Source: Phyllobacterium trifolii
GTDB taxonomy: Bacteria > Pseudomonadota > Alphaproteobacteria > Rhizobiales > Rhizobiaceae
Length of the DNA stretch: 64,000 nucleotides
Reading direction: 5' to 3'
Assembly (NCBI RefSeq): GCF_014192095.1
Contig: NZ_JACHXN010000001.1
Location: 248,001-312,000, forward strand
A model generated the notes under the pieces. That model was not told the DNA's origin. It saw only the letters and a program-made list of their open reading frames with translations, and made no database searches. The position numbers were made by a program, and so were the translations under genes. Shown here in pieces: positions 47,434-56,388 of the stretch; within the stretch, counting starts at the first letter, position 1, and each line of letters opens with the position of its first letter.

Positions 47434-48975
47434 ATGACAGACAGAAAAGCGGAATCAAAGCTTTCGCGCGAGGTTGTTCGCAACCTTACGCCCGACACGC
47501 CGCGCACTTCCAGCAAGAAGCCGGTGCTGAGCCCGGTCGCCTATCAGATCGCCTCGCAATATGCCAAGGACACCAATTCTCCGGTGATGATCAGCGGCAT
47601 CATGCGGATCATCGAATTCCTGATCATCGTGCTGGCGGGCATTGCTGTCTTCATCATTTATGTCGGCCCGTCGGCTTACACGTTCCTGCACTATTCGCTT
47701 GCGATCCTCGCCACGGCAGTGGTCACGGTCATGCTCCTTGAGCTCACCGACAGTTACCAACTCGCCGTCATGCGCGACCCCTTCAGCAAGTTCGGAAAAC
47801 TCATCCTCGTCTGGTCCGGCGCCTTCGCGATGATGTCGCTGGCGGCGTTTTTCCTCAAGACCTCGGAAGACTATTCGCGAGTGTGGTTTGGCACCTGGTA
47901 CGGGTCTGGACTGATCCTTTTCCTGATGTTCCGCATAGTCATGTCGCGCCTGATCCGGCGTTGGGCCCGCAATGGCAAGATGGAACGGCGCGCGGTTATC
48001 GTTGGCGGCGGCAAGCCGGCGGAAGACCTTATCCGGTCGATCGAACAACAGCCCTATAACGACATTCGCATTTGCGGCGTTTTTGACGATCGCGATGCCA
48101 AGCGGTCACCGCCGATCGTCGCCGGTTATCCAAAACTCGGTAATATTTCCGAATTGATCGAGTTCGCGCGCATCGCCCAAATCGATATGCTGATCGTTTC
48201 CCTGCCGATCACCGCGGAAGCACGGGTACTGTCGCTCCTGAAGAAGCTGTGGGTTCTGCCCGTCGATATCCGCCTGTCGGCGCACAACAACCATCTGCAA
48301 TTCCGCCCGCGCGCCTATTCCTATATCGGCTCCGTCGCCATGATCGACTTGTTCGACAAGCCGATCAACGACTGGGATTCCGTGGCCAAACGCGCCTTCG
48401 ATATTTTCTTCAGCCTGTTCGGCTTGATCGTCTTCAGTCCGGTGATCCTCGCGACTGTCATTGCTATCAAACTTGAGAGCAAGGGACCGGTGATATTCAA
48501 GCAGCTCCGGCATGGCTTCAACAACGAGATCATCGAAGTCTGGAAGTTCCGCTCGATGTTCACCGAGATGTGCGACCCGACAGCGCGCAATGCAGTGGTC
48601 AAGAACGACCCGCGCGTGACCCGCGTCGGCCGCTTTATTCGCAAGACCTCGATCGACGAACTGCCGCAGTTCTTCAACTCGTTGATGGGAACGCTGTCAC
48701 TCGTCGGGCCGCGGCCGCACGCGATCGCGGCGCATACCCGCAATCTCCTTTATAACGAGGTTGTCGACGGCTATTTCGCACGGCACAGGGTCAAGCCGGG
48801 CGTGACCGGTTGGGCGCAAATCAATGGCTGGCGCGGTGAAGTCGACACGGACGACAAGATCAAGATGCGCACGGAATTCGATCTTTACTACATCGAGAAC
48901 TGGTCGTTGTGGTTCGATCTGAAAATCCTGTTCCTCACTCCCTTGCGACTTCTCAACACGGACAATGCCTATTGA
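47434..48975 (+). CDS. Undecaprenyl-phosphate sugar phosphotransferase (polyprenyl glycosylphosphotransferase)
   Basis: This is the initiating enzyme of repeat-unit assembly, of the WcaJ/HfsE/UppE type, with 513 residues. It has four N-terminal transmembrane helices (about 55-170) and a Rossmann-like middle domain (RRAVIVGGGKPAEDLIRSIE). The C-terminal catalytic domain from about 310 has KRAFDIFFSLFGLIVFSP, WKFRSM, RVGRFIRKTSIDELPQFFNS and LVGPRPHA. It probably transfers glucose-1-phosphate or a related sugar phosphate to undecaprenyl phosphate. The stop overlaps the next gene start (TTGA). Confidence 0.95.
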   Translation: MTDRKAESKLSREVVRNLTPDTPRTSSKKPVLSPVAYQIASQYAKDTNSPVMISGIMRIIEFLIIVLAGIAVFIIYVGPSAYTFLHYSLAILATAVVTVMLLELTDSYQLAVMRDPFSKFGKLILVWSGAFAMMSLAAFFLKTSEDYSRVWFGTWYGSGLILFLMFRIVMSRLIRRWARNGKMERRAVIVGGGKPAEDLIRSIEQQPYNDIRICGVFDDRDAKRSPPIVAGYPKLGNISELIEFARIAQIDMLIVSLPITAEARVLSLLKKLWVLPVDIRLSAHNNHLQFRPRAYSYIGSVAMIDLFDKPINDWDSVAKRAFDIFFSLFGLIVFSPVILATVIAIKLESKGPVIFKQLRHGFNNEIIEVWKFRSMFTEMCDPTARNAVVKNDPRVTRVGRFIRKTSIDELPQFFNSLMGTLSLVGPRPHAIAAHTRNLLYNEVVDGYFARHRVKPGVTGWAQINGWRGEVDTDDKIKMRTEFDLYYIENWSLWFDLKILFLTPLRLLNTDNAY

Positions 48976-50240
48976 GCGCGGCAAGTGATCAGAACCGGCA
49001 GGCCAGCGTCGATCACGCCGCAAAAAACCGCGCTCTGATCAAGTTGATTTCGACTTTTGCCGTGGGCTTCGGGGTTTTCCTCAGCGGCTTCGTCATCGAT
49101 GAACCAGCGCCATACGAGCTCTACATGGCTGGCCTTATCGCCGTCTGGGCCCTGTTCGGCCTGAGATTGTCACGCACGGTCGCCGCCCTCCTCGCCATTC
49201 TGGTGGTCTTCAATCTCGGCGGCCTTGTCTCCCTCGCGCAGATGCCCGACCTCAAAGCGGCGCCAATGTACATCGCCGTTTCGCTTTTTCTCGGCTTTAC
49301 GGCGGTTTTCTTCGCAGCGATCATCGATGCCGACCATCGCGTCCTGCGGGTCATCTTCAAGGCCTATATTCTCGCTGCGATCGGTACATCGCTGCTCGGT
49401 ATCCTTGGCTATTTCGATGCCTTTCCCGGAGCAGAACTGTTCACGCGCTATGGCCGCGCAATGGGTGCTTTCCAGGACCCGAATGTTTTCGGACCGTTCC
49501 TCATGCTGCCACTTGCCTGGCTGGTGCATGGCGTCCTTGTGGGCAACCTTCGAGCGCTGCCGTTGCGCCTGATCCCGATCCTCATCCTGACGCTTGGTAT
49601 CTTCCTGTCTTTCTCGCGTGCAGCCTGGGGAATGGCCGCACTGATCATTGCCGGCCTGGCCCTGCTTTTGTTCATCAGAAACCCCAATCCGCTGTTCCGG
49701 ACGAGGATTATCCTGCTTGCAGGCCTTGCTGTCGTGTTTGTTCTGCTGGCTGTTGTCGTCGCGCTGCAGATCCCGAGCGTTGCCGACCTTTTCACCGCGA
49801 GAGCGCAGCTGGTGCAGGATTATGACGATGCGCAATTCGGACGCTTTGCCCGCCACTGGTACGGCCTGCTCATGTCAATCGATCATCCGCTCGGGATAGG
49901 CCCGCTGGAGTTTGGACCGATCTTCGGCGAAGATACGCACAATATCTGGCTGAAAGCGGCGCTGGACTATGGCTGGATCGGATTTATCAGCTATCTGACC
50001 CTTACCATGTTGACGCTGGGCCTCGGACTGCGCATCCTGTTTCGCGAGCGCCCCTGGCAACCCTTTCTGCTCTGCGCCTATCTTGTTTATATAGCGCATG
50101 TAGCCATCGGCAATGTCATCGACACCGACCATTGGCGGCATTTCTGGCTGCTCATCGGCATCATCTGGGGATGTGCCGCATTGGAGGTCCGCCACCAAAG
50201 AAATGGTCGTTTGCCAGTTCCTGATAGAAGAACGAATTGA
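48972..50240 (+). CDS. O-antigen ligase/polymerase (Wzy/WaaL-like) membrane protein
   Basis: The product is 422 residues if it starts at TTG 48972, which overlaps the TGA of the preceding gene; the frame opens at 48909 inside that gene, which is unlikely. It has about eleven transmembrane helices and the large periplasmic loop near ARHWYGLLMSIDHPLGIGPL followed by FGEDTHNIWLKAALDYGWIG, the Wzy_C signature. In this context it is a polymerase that joins lipid-linked repeat units, not a lipopolysaccharide ligase; this is inferred from neighbours. Confidence 0.9.
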   Translation: MSAASDQNRQASVDHAAKNRALIKLISTFAVGFGVFLSGFVIDEPAPYELYMAGLIAVWALFGLRLSRTVAALLAILVVFNLGGLVSLAQMPDLKAAPMYIAVSLFLGFTAVFFAAIIDADHRVLRVIFKAYILAAIGTSLLGILGYFDAFPGAELFTRYGRAMGAFQDPNVFGPFLMLPLAWLVHGVLVGNLRALPLRLIPILILTLGIFLSFSRAAWGMAALIIAGLALLLFIRNPNPLFRTRIILLAGLAVVFVLLAVVVALQIPSVADLFTARAQLVQDYDDAQFGRFARHWYGLLMSIDHPLGIGPLEFGPIFGEDTHNIWLKAALDYGWIGFISYLTLTMLTLGLGLRILFRERPWQPFLLCAYLVYIAHVAIGNVIDTDHWRHFWLLIGIIWGCAALEVRHQRNGRLPVPDRRTN

Positions 50241-50487
50241 CCAGCAAATGATGCGTTTTAAAAACAACAAGAACAACTATTCGGACGCTGATGCCGAACT
50301 TATGCAGCGCGCCCTGGACTTGGCCGTCCGGCAGTTGAATGACCAAGACATATCAGACGACGAAATCAACACGCTGGCACGTTTTGTGCGCGCTGCCTTC
50401 ATCATTGGCAATCGGGATGTGGAGTCCATGGCGAAGTTTGCGGTGAAGGCGGTTCTCATACGACGCAAGAGCCGCGCGAAGCGCTAG
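50203..50487 (+). CDS. Small helical protein at the end of the polysaccharide row
   Basis: The product is about 94 residues from ATG 50203, or 79-80 from the ATG pair at 50248/50251; no clear ribosome-binding site decides. The sequence (DAELMQRALDLAVRQLNDQD, DEINTLARFVRAAFIIGNRD) is soluble and helical, with a basic tail (IRRKSRAKR). No family is recognised. It overlaps or directly follows the polymerase gene and a palindrome follows it, so it is probably the last gene of that transcript. Confidence 0.6.
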   Translation: MVVCQFLIEERIDQQMMRFKNNKNNYSDADAELMQRALDLAVRQLNDQDISDDEINTLARFVRAAFIIGNRDVESMAKFAVKAVLIRRKSRAKR

Positions 50488-50520
50488 GGCCAGGACCAGA
50501 TTAACAGGTTCTGACCCTAG
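50484..50520. terminator. Palindrome after the polysaccharide row
   Basis: CTAGGGCCAGGACC-N9-GGTTCTGACCCTAG forms a 14-bp stem with two imperfect pairs directly at the 3' end of the small gene, between two convergent transcripts. It lacks a T-run, so it may be a repeat-type hairpin or a messenger-stabilising stem, not a classical terminator. Confidence 0.6.
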
Positions 50521-50530
50521 GGTCGTGATC

Positions 50531-52693
50531 TCAATTCTCCTGCAGCTTAGCTGCTTCGGCAGCCTTTTTGCGGGCTATCGCGTCATTTGTGGCTGCCGCG
50601 GCGACATTTGCCGTATGATCCTCATTACCGGCAACCTGTACCGTTGGTGACGCAAAGCCGATGCCATTGGCTCCGAACGCTTCCCTGATCATGGCATAGG
50701 CGCGGCGGCGGATCGTGGACTGATGCCCCGGTTTTGTCATCATGGCGAAGCTCAGGTTGATACCGTAGTCGCCGAAAGCCTCGACGCCCTTCATCTTGAC
50801 CGTCTCGATGATCTGCGGGCCGAATTCCGGATCCTGCAGCAGTTCGGCACCGACGGCTTTCACCAGCTTTTTGACCTTGGCGATATCCGTGTCGTAGCTG
50901 ACCGAAATAAGGAATTTGTCGATGACCCAGTCACGGCTCATGTTCTGCACGGCACCTAACGTGCCGAACGGCACGGTGAAGATCGGGCCGCGATGGTGCC
51001 GCAATTTGACGGAGCGGATGCTGAAGGATTCGACTGTGCCCTTGTAGCTGCCGCTCTGGATATATTCTCCCACCCGAAACGCGTCGTCGGTCATGTAGAA
51101 GATGCCGCTGATGATGTCCCTGACGAGAGCCTGCGAGCCGAAGCCGATGGCGACGCCGAAAATGCCGGCGCCCGCGATCAACGGGCCGATTGCCACGCCG
51201 AGACCGGACAGAACCATCATCACGGCAACCGCAGCGATGAGCACAGCAAGAAAATTGCGCAGAATCGGCAGCAAGGTCATAAGCCGCCCGCTGCGGGCCA
51301 GCGCAGCTTCATCGCCGCCTTCGATGCGAGCTCGTTCGATACGCACGTTGATAAGACCTTTGAGCATATGCCAGATCAGATCTGCGGCGAGCAATATCAC
51401 CACGCCGCCCAACACGCCGCGAATCATGCGGCTCGCGGCCTCGTCCTCCATCAATCCGATTGTGCGAAAACGAATGACAGCGCCGAGCCAGGCGACTGCA
51501 AGTATGATGATGATCACCCTTGCTCCCCGCTCAAGGAGGACTTCGAAGACCGGGCTCCTGGCTTTTGGCGCATCATCAGGGCCGGCGAAGAACGACTTTA
51601 CGATTGTGCTGGTTGTCTTCAAAATCGGAGGCAGGATTATGACATAGATGCCGACCCAAAAAGCCAGGCTCATGCCGGCAACCCATAACAACCAAAGTAC
51701 ACATAGATAGAGTGTGAGCAGCCACTCCTTGGCGCGGTAGGCCCGGGATGCAACGGGGGCTTCCGGGCGTTTCCAGACGGTTTCCAGCGCCACCACCAAA
51801 AGGCCAAGGCCGAGTGTGTAAACAATCAGGCTCCTGACGTTGGGGCTGAAATTCAGCGCGGTCATCCATCCCGCCACCGCCCAACCTGTGAAGAAGATGC
51901 CCGTGAACCAGGCAACACGGCGATACCAGAACGCGGCCTGCACATCGTCCATTGGAATGAGACGCGCCACGATCACGCCGCCGTCTGCTTGCCTGCGGTC
52001 GGTTGCAAGCACAATGACGGCCAATCGCATGATCACGCGCCAGGCAATCAGGGCGACAAGCATGGGCAGGACAAGCATGGCCAGGAGTGGCGGCCACGTA
52101 AAGGCGAGGAAGGCACCGATACTGGCCAAAGCAAAGACGACCAGCGGTGCCATAGCGGCGAAAATCGATCGGCCGATCACATGATGCCGTTTGGGCGTAT
52201 CTGCCTCGGTTGCGGCGGGCACCGCCATTTTCCGACTTGCCCGGGCGAGAATACGCCGAAAGACAAATTCGGCCCCGAAGCCGAGTGCAGCAAACGCAGC
52301 AAAGAGCAGCAGGATCGCCCCCGGACGTCGACCGTTGATTTCGGTCATGATCGTGGAGCGTGCCCCAGCAAATTCGCCGGGAACTGCCGGAATGGCCTGT
52401 GCGATGCCGCGCAAGTGCGCCCGAATGGCGTTCGACCATTGCATGAAGTCGCTTGCCGATGGCGCCACGGAATCCTCTTCCACCGCCGCAGGCGGAGCAC
52501 CCTTGGCGGCGATCCATGCTTTGATTTCGGGGTCATCCAGAAGCTTCAAAAGCTCTTCGACTTTTTTGGGTGGCGGCTGGGTAGCCGCAGTCTGCGCCTG
52601 CGAAACTCCGGCAAGGCTCAGGAAAACAACGCAACTCAATGCAAGCAGGATGCGCATTTTGGCGGTCATGGCTTGAAACACGGCAGTACTCAT
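50531..52693 (-). CDS. Mechanosensitive channel, MscS family, large form
   Basis: The product is 720 residues. It has a signal peptide (MRILLALSCVVFLSLAGVSQ), a periplasmic N-terminal region and about ten transmembrane helices. The pore helix (LGVAIGPLIAGAGIFGVAIG, then FGSQALVRDIISG) leads into the beta and alpha/beta cytosolic domains (KGTVESFSIRSVKLRHHRGP, FTVPFGTL). It should open under membrane tension during osmotic downshock. It is larger than E. coli MscS (286) and resembles YbiO/YnaI-type relatives. GGGGG precedes the ATG. Confidence 0.93.
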   Translation of the reverse strand: MSTAVFQAMTAKMRILLALSCVVFLSLAGVSQAQTAATQPPPKKVEELLKLLDDPEIKAWIAAKGAPPAAVEEDSVAPSASDFMQWSNAIRAHLRGIAQAIPAVPGEFAGARSTIMTEINGRRPGAILLLFAAFAALGFGAEFVFRRILARASRKMAVPAATEADTPKRHHVIGRSIFAAMAPLVVFALASIGAFLAFTWPPLLAMLVLPMLVALIAWRVIMRLAVIVLATDRRQADGGVIVARLIPMDDVQAAFWYRRVAWFTGIFFTGWAVAGWMTALNFSPNVRSLIVYTLGLGLLVVALETVWKRPEAPVASRAYRAKEWLLTLYLCVLWLLWVAGMSLAFWVGIYVIILPPILKTTSTIVKSFFAGPDDAPKARSPVFEVLLERGARVIIIILAVAWLGAVIRFRTIGLMEDEAASRMIRGVLGGVVILLAADLIWHMLKGLINVRIERARIEGGDEAALARSGRLMTLLPILRNFLAVLIAAVAVMMVLSGLGVAIGPLIAGAGIFGVAIGFGSQALVRDIISGIFYMTDDAFRVGEYIQSGSYKGTVESFSIRSVKLRHHRGPIFTVPFGTLGAVQNMSRDWVIDKFLISVSYDTDIAKVKKLVKAVGAELLQDPEFGPQIIETVKMKGVEAFGDYGINLSFAMMTKPGHQSTIRRRAYAMIREAFGANGIGFASPTVQVAGNEDHTANVAAAATNDAIARKKAAEAAKLQEN

Positions 52694-52900
52694 GCGTTTG
52701 CCCCCGGACAGACGTTTTGGTATATTATGAACGCAATATAATGACCTGTCTCACGAATAGTACAGCATTGCGTGCATCGGAATAACGTTGCCGGCTCTAT
52801 TTACCAGTTCCGCCAAAATAAATGGTGCCATGGCCGTCCCGCCCTATTGCTGCCAACCGTACAGGTTTACATATAAGCTCTGCCAACACGAGGAACGGTC

Positions 52901-53221
52901 ATGACCCGGATCGAATACAGGTTGCATGCATTTGATCTCGCGAGCCCCTTCGGCTTCGCAGACGGCAATATGTTCGGTCACCTTTTGCGGGAAAAACTCG
53001 GAAAGCTCGCCCCGGACAAGCGGGCCGTTCTGATCGAATGCGTCAAAAGATTTTTGCTCCCCGCGCTGCCGCGGCGGATAAAGACTGTTCTGGTCGGCAC
53101 GCACAATCCCATCCGCATTCCTGACGGCGAGACGATCGACGATATCGAGGATTTCACGGTCGGCATCAGGGAAGATCAGGTGCTGGAAGTGGCCGCGGAA
53201 CTCGCTTCGAAACACGATTGA
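52901..53221 (+). CDS. Hypothetical protein, 106 residues
   Basis: I do not recognise a family. The sequence is soluble, with alternating charged and hydrophobic residues: MTRIEYRLHAFDLASPFGFA, a basic centre (IECVKRFLLPALPRRIKTVL) and an acidic tail (GETIDDIEDFTVGIREDQVL). GAGGAACGG just before the ATG is a plausible ribosome-binding site. It is divergent from the MscS gene across about 207 bp, in which I see nothing further, and is followed by a palindromic repeat and tRNA-Pro. Confidence 0.7.
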   Translation: MTRIEYRLHAFDLASPFGFADGNMFGHLLREKLGKLAPDKRAVLIECVKRFLLPALPRRIKTVLVGTHNPIRIPDGETIDDIEDFTVGIREDQVLEVAAELASKHD

Positions 53222-53265
53222 TCCAAAAACACCAAACCGGATGCGCGGTTGAGGGCATTTCGGAT

Positions 53266-53317
53266 TTTACGCAATTCCGGCCGCGAAACCGGTTCCCACT
53301 TTTGCTAGAATTGCTCT
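53266..53317. repeat. Second copy of the palindromic interspersed repeat
   Basis: About 50 bp match the element at 3713-3762, including TTTACGCAATTCCGG and GAAACCGGTTCCCACTTT. The right arm is diverged (CTAGAATTGC), leaving a weaker stem. It lies between the 106-residue gene and tRNA-Pro. Confidence 0.75.
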
Positions 53318-53361
53318 CGTCTGCTCCCGGAGCAGGCGTATAGCCGATATTGCGGCTATAT

Positions 53362-53438
<77 letters not shown>

Positions 53439-53640
53439 AACCGGGAAAAGCCCTAGATTACCGGGCTTTCTTTAGCAATACCCCAAATCACAGAAAAAGA
53501 ACAAACTGCACACAAATGCACCTCGGAGAACGATCGGCTCGGAAAGTCCCACGGATGTTCCCTCGACGTTCCGCAATTGGCGTGCAAAGTTGCAAGATCA
53601 ACTAGTGAGAATGGTACGATGCAGGCAGGGGTAGTGCAAA

Positions 53641-53892
53641 ATGACGTTCGAACCACCACACATCAATAAGCTTTCGCGTACGAATTGGACGAAGGAATTT
53701 CTCTGTTTTTTATTCGTTGTCATAGTACTCGCACTCGGTTTTGAGCCTGGGTTTCAGTTAATTCGCGAGTTGATGGTTGGCGAGCGTTTTTCGGCATGGG
53801 CAACCCTTGCAGCGGCCGCGATCGGGTTTACTGCAGTTGCCTTTCAAACACGAAGAGGTTTTGAACACCTGATTGAAAAAAAACCAAGCTGA
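53641..53892 (+). CDS. Membrane-anchor part of a split hypothetical protein
   Basis: The product is 83 residues with two hydrophobic helices (EFLCFLFVVIVLALGFEPGF and FSAWATLAAAAIGFTAVAFQ). It ends shortly after a run of eight A's (53876-53883). Dropping one A continues the frame into the next gene, giving one protein of about 275 residues with two membrane helices and a cytosolic helical region. That layout is common in uncharacterised membrane proteins of accessory regions. The split may be a real mutation, slippage, or a sequencing error. Confidence 0.6.
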   Translation: MTFEPPHINKLSRTNWTKEFLCFLFVVIVLALGFEPGFQLIRELMVGERFSAWATLAAAAIGFTAVAFQTRRGFEHLIEKKPS

Positions 53893-54466
53893 ACTGGACC
53901 GTGAGGCGCGCGCCGATCAAGCAGAAATCGCGAGACGCTATATCGTCGATCAGCGCCGCGAAAAGCGGAAAATGCTGGCATCAGCCTTGGGTGGGGAGCT
54001 TTCAGCAATATCGTGGAGCGTTTCCAATTGCTTGGGTCCCATCAAGGAGGCAAAGCAGATGTTCGAAGCCATTGGTAACGCAAAGATCGGCCAGAATTTT
54101 GATACAACAGTAACGATGCCGAAGATTGATCCCATTGTTTACAAAGCCAACATCAGTGATCTTGGAGTACTTGGGCCATCCACCGCCGCCGACGTTGTTC
54201 ATATTTACCAGCTGATTCTGGCTTCTCGGACGCCTGTTGAGAACGCATTGCTAACCGGCGCTCATCTCGCGAAAATGTTTGAACTACAGCATAGTGTTTT
54301 GGAGAAATGGATAGACAGTACCCAACACGTCCAGCAGAGGTTGCTGAGCGTTTTGAACAGCGAGATCGAAGATCCGGGACCTTTATACTTTGTAATGCAT
54401 GCGGATGCTATTGCGGCCATGACCAGCGATCTTGCCCCCTTGGCTCGACGCAAAAAAGGCGAATAA
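53873..54466 (+). CDS. Cytosolic part of the split hypothetical protein
   Basis: The frame covers 197 residues and begins in the A-run with an ATG inside the preceding reading frame. The start is a charged coiled coil (NQAELDREARADQAEIARRY) of the kind that normally follows two membrane helices, then a helical domain (MLASALGGELSAISWSVSNC). No enzyme motif is seen. Taken alone it lacks a ribosome-binding site, which supports reading it as the continuation of 53641-53892. Confidence 0.6.
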   Translation: MKKNQAELDREARADQAEIARRYIVDQRREKRKMLASALGGELSAISWSVSNCLGPIKEAKQMFEAIGNAKIGQNFDTTVTMPKIDPIVYKANISDLGVLGPSTAADVVHIYQLILASRTPVENALLTGAHLAKMFELQHSVLEKWIDSTQHVQQRLLSVLNSEIEDPGPLYFVMHADAIAAMTSDLAPLARRKKGE

Positions 54467-54524
54467 AAGACAACCTGCCCCGTTTTCGCCCATAGTGATT
54501 ATCCCCTGCCGGTCGGAAGTCCAG

Positions 54525-54860
54525 ATGAAATATGCTATGGTTTGCTTGGAGGAACGGAGGGACAGAACGTTGCCCAATCACGAGGAGAAGATTGCGTCCT
54601 ACAAAACGCTGATTGAGTTGCACTATAGTAATGTCGAGAAAGCACAATGGAGACTGTTTGAATTGCGAACCGGATCGATAGCGACTGCCGGGGATGAAGT
54701 CGCTTTCAGCAGGTCATTAATTGCAGATGAAATGTCCGAAATCCGCAAGCTGGAGATGCTTCTGAAGCGGCTTGAACACCCCAAGGAAAACGACACGACA
54801 GTGTTATGGCGTATGTTGCGTCTAGGGGGCAGTTTCGGCTGGAGCCGTAGAATAAACTGA
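54525..54860 (+). CDS. Hypothetical helical protein
   Basis: The product is 111 residues from ATG 54525. A GGAGG at 54556-54560 would instead serve a TTG start at 54570, giving 96 residues. The sequence is a soluble heptad-like helix (EEKIASYKTLIELHYSNVEK, SLIADEMSEIRKLEMLLKRL), probably a coiled coil. No family is recognised. It follows the split membrane protein gene and precedes a gene-free stretch. Confidence 0.5.
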   Translation: MKYAMVCLEERRDRTLPNHEEKIASYKTLIELHYSNVEKAQWRLFELRTGSIATAGDEVAFSRSLIADEMSEIRKLEMLLKRLEHPKENDTTVLWRMLRLGGSFGWSRRIN

Positions 54861-55582
54861 ATCGCTAGGCCTCATCTGGGGTGAGAAGAAGGAGGAGAGC
54901 AAGACAACGAGCCCCCACGCGGCTGTCTCTTCTCCTCTCTCTCCCCCAACTGGCCGCTTTAGCGGAGGAAACATTTGTCCCAAGACCGGGGTGCTAACAG
55001 CGGTCAGCGGGGTCAAGTTACACCCGATTTGGCGTGCCGTATAAATGGCTTTATGGCCAACCACCGAAAGGGGTACTCGCGAAAATTCGGGCAATCGCCG
55101 GGAGAGCTATTCAAAAAAATGGCCGAAGCGCCAAAGCAGTGCTTCACAGGGGACTGTGGAAATGCTTCGTCGGCTCCGGCCTATTGCTGCCAATGGGCAT
55201 TGGGGTAGTTGAGTTCAGGCAGCAGCGGTAGTGTCGCCCACCCTCGCCCATGGGTCCAATCACACTTCCCCACCGCTCGAAACAAAGAGGGAGAAGAGAA
55301 GGCACATCGCCCCCAATCCTCCCCCAGATGGCGGGTTGTATAGTTTGGCATGCCATCACAACCAGCGCGGGCAATTTACACGAGTTTACGGGATTTCCAC
55401 TTTATTTTTAACTTGTTATGCGGTGAGACTATTGGCCTTGACCCTCGCCCACATGCCCCTCGGACGCATCGATCCCTATATACGTTGGATATACGTCTCC
55501 TAGACCACGGTGTGATTACGTCTCCATTGAGAATGGAGATAATGAACCACATCACAAACGGAACAGGCAGGAGGAGACGACC
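54861..55582. other. Gene-free accessory stretch
   Basis: In this stretch of about 720 bp no open frame has a ribosome-binding site or a recognisable product. It holds purine/pyrimidine-rich tracts (near 54870-54895, 54925-54955 and 55280-55300) that are partly complementary to each other. An 8-bp direct repeat near the nitroreductase gene is listed separately. It looks like decayed, transferred DNA. Confidence 0.6.
55478..55496. promoter_or_regulatory. Tandem ATATACGT motif upstream of nitroreductase
   Basis: ATATACGT occurs at 55478-55485 and 55489-55496, 11 bp apart (one helical turn), about 90 bp before the nitroreductase start. It is a candidate activator or repressor site; no regulator gene is adjacent. 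Confidence 0.35.
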
Positions 55583-56314
55583 ATGAACATGGACAGTACC
55601 TCATACCCCGGCAGATCGAAACGAATGGCCGGCGGTATGGAGCCGATCATGGACGTATATGAAGCAGTCACAAGCCGACGGGCGGTGCGCGGATTCACCG
55701 ACGAGCCTGTGTCGAGGGAGGTGCTTGAGCGCGTGCTGTCTGCCGCAGCTTGGGCGCCGTCCGGATCGAACATCCAGCCGTGGAACACCTACGTGATGAC
55801 CGGCGCGCCGCTGGCCGAACTCAAGACGACCGCCGTCGAGCGCGTGGCCCACGGCGACCCCTGGGACAAGCGGCAGTACAAGATGTACCCGTCCGAGCTG
55901 AAGTCTCCGTACGCGGAGCGCCGATCCGCCTTCGGCAAGGAGCGCTACAGCGCGCTCGGCATTGCGCGCGAAGACTGGGAGGCGCGCCAGCGGGCAGCAA
56001 TCGCCAACTGGAACTGTTTCGGTGCGCCCGCCGCCCTGTTCTGCTACATCGACTGTGACCTGGGCCGGCCCCAATGGGCCGACGTCGGGATGTATCTGCA
56101 GAGCATCATGCTGCTGCTCCGCGCCGAAGGACTGCACAGTTGCACGCAAATGGCGTGGTCGCAGGTTCGCGAAACGGTCGCGGAGGCCTTGTCGCCCCCG
56201 GACGGGCTCATCCTCTTCTGCGGCATGTCGATCGGATACGAGGACCCCGCAGTAAGTTCTCCCCGTACGGGCCGCGCCCCGCTCACCGAGACGGTCACTT
56301 TCGTCGGCGATTAG
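55583..56314 (+). CDS. Nitroreductase family flavoprotein
   Basis: The product is 243 residues, expected to bind FMN and reduce nitro or quinone compounds with NAD(P)H. The FMN-phosphate motif SRRAVRGFTDEPVSREVLER and the APSGSNIQPWNTYV segment are diagnostic, and LFCGMSIGYEDP closes the flavin site. Several ATGs (55583, 55589, 55625) could start it; GGAGGAGA lies just before the first. The gene is more GC-rich than the gene-free stretch before it. It is followed on the same strand by an FMN reductase gene, so a redox pair is possible. Confidence 0.9.
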   Translation: MNMDSTSYPGRSKRMAGGMEPIMDVYEAVTSRRAVRGFTDEPVSREVLERVLSAAAWAPSGSNIQPWNTYVMTGAPLAELKTTAVERVAHGDPWDKRQYKMYPSELKSPYAERRSAFGKERYSALGIAREDWEARQRAAIANWNCFGAPAALFCYIDCDLGRPQWADVGMYLQSIMLLLRAEGLHSCTQMAWSQVRETVAEALSPPDGLILFCGMSIGYEDPAVSSPRTGRAPLTETVTFVGD

Positions 56315-56388
56315 TTACTGGACAAGAGACCCTTCTATGATTCTTGCGTATGATACGTCCTTTATCATGCGAGATATTGGAGAACGCC

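Noticed and set aside
54975-55230. Two overlapping short plus-strand frames in the gene-free tract
   Set aside because: They share the same DNA in different frames, have no ribosome-binding site, and no recognised domain.
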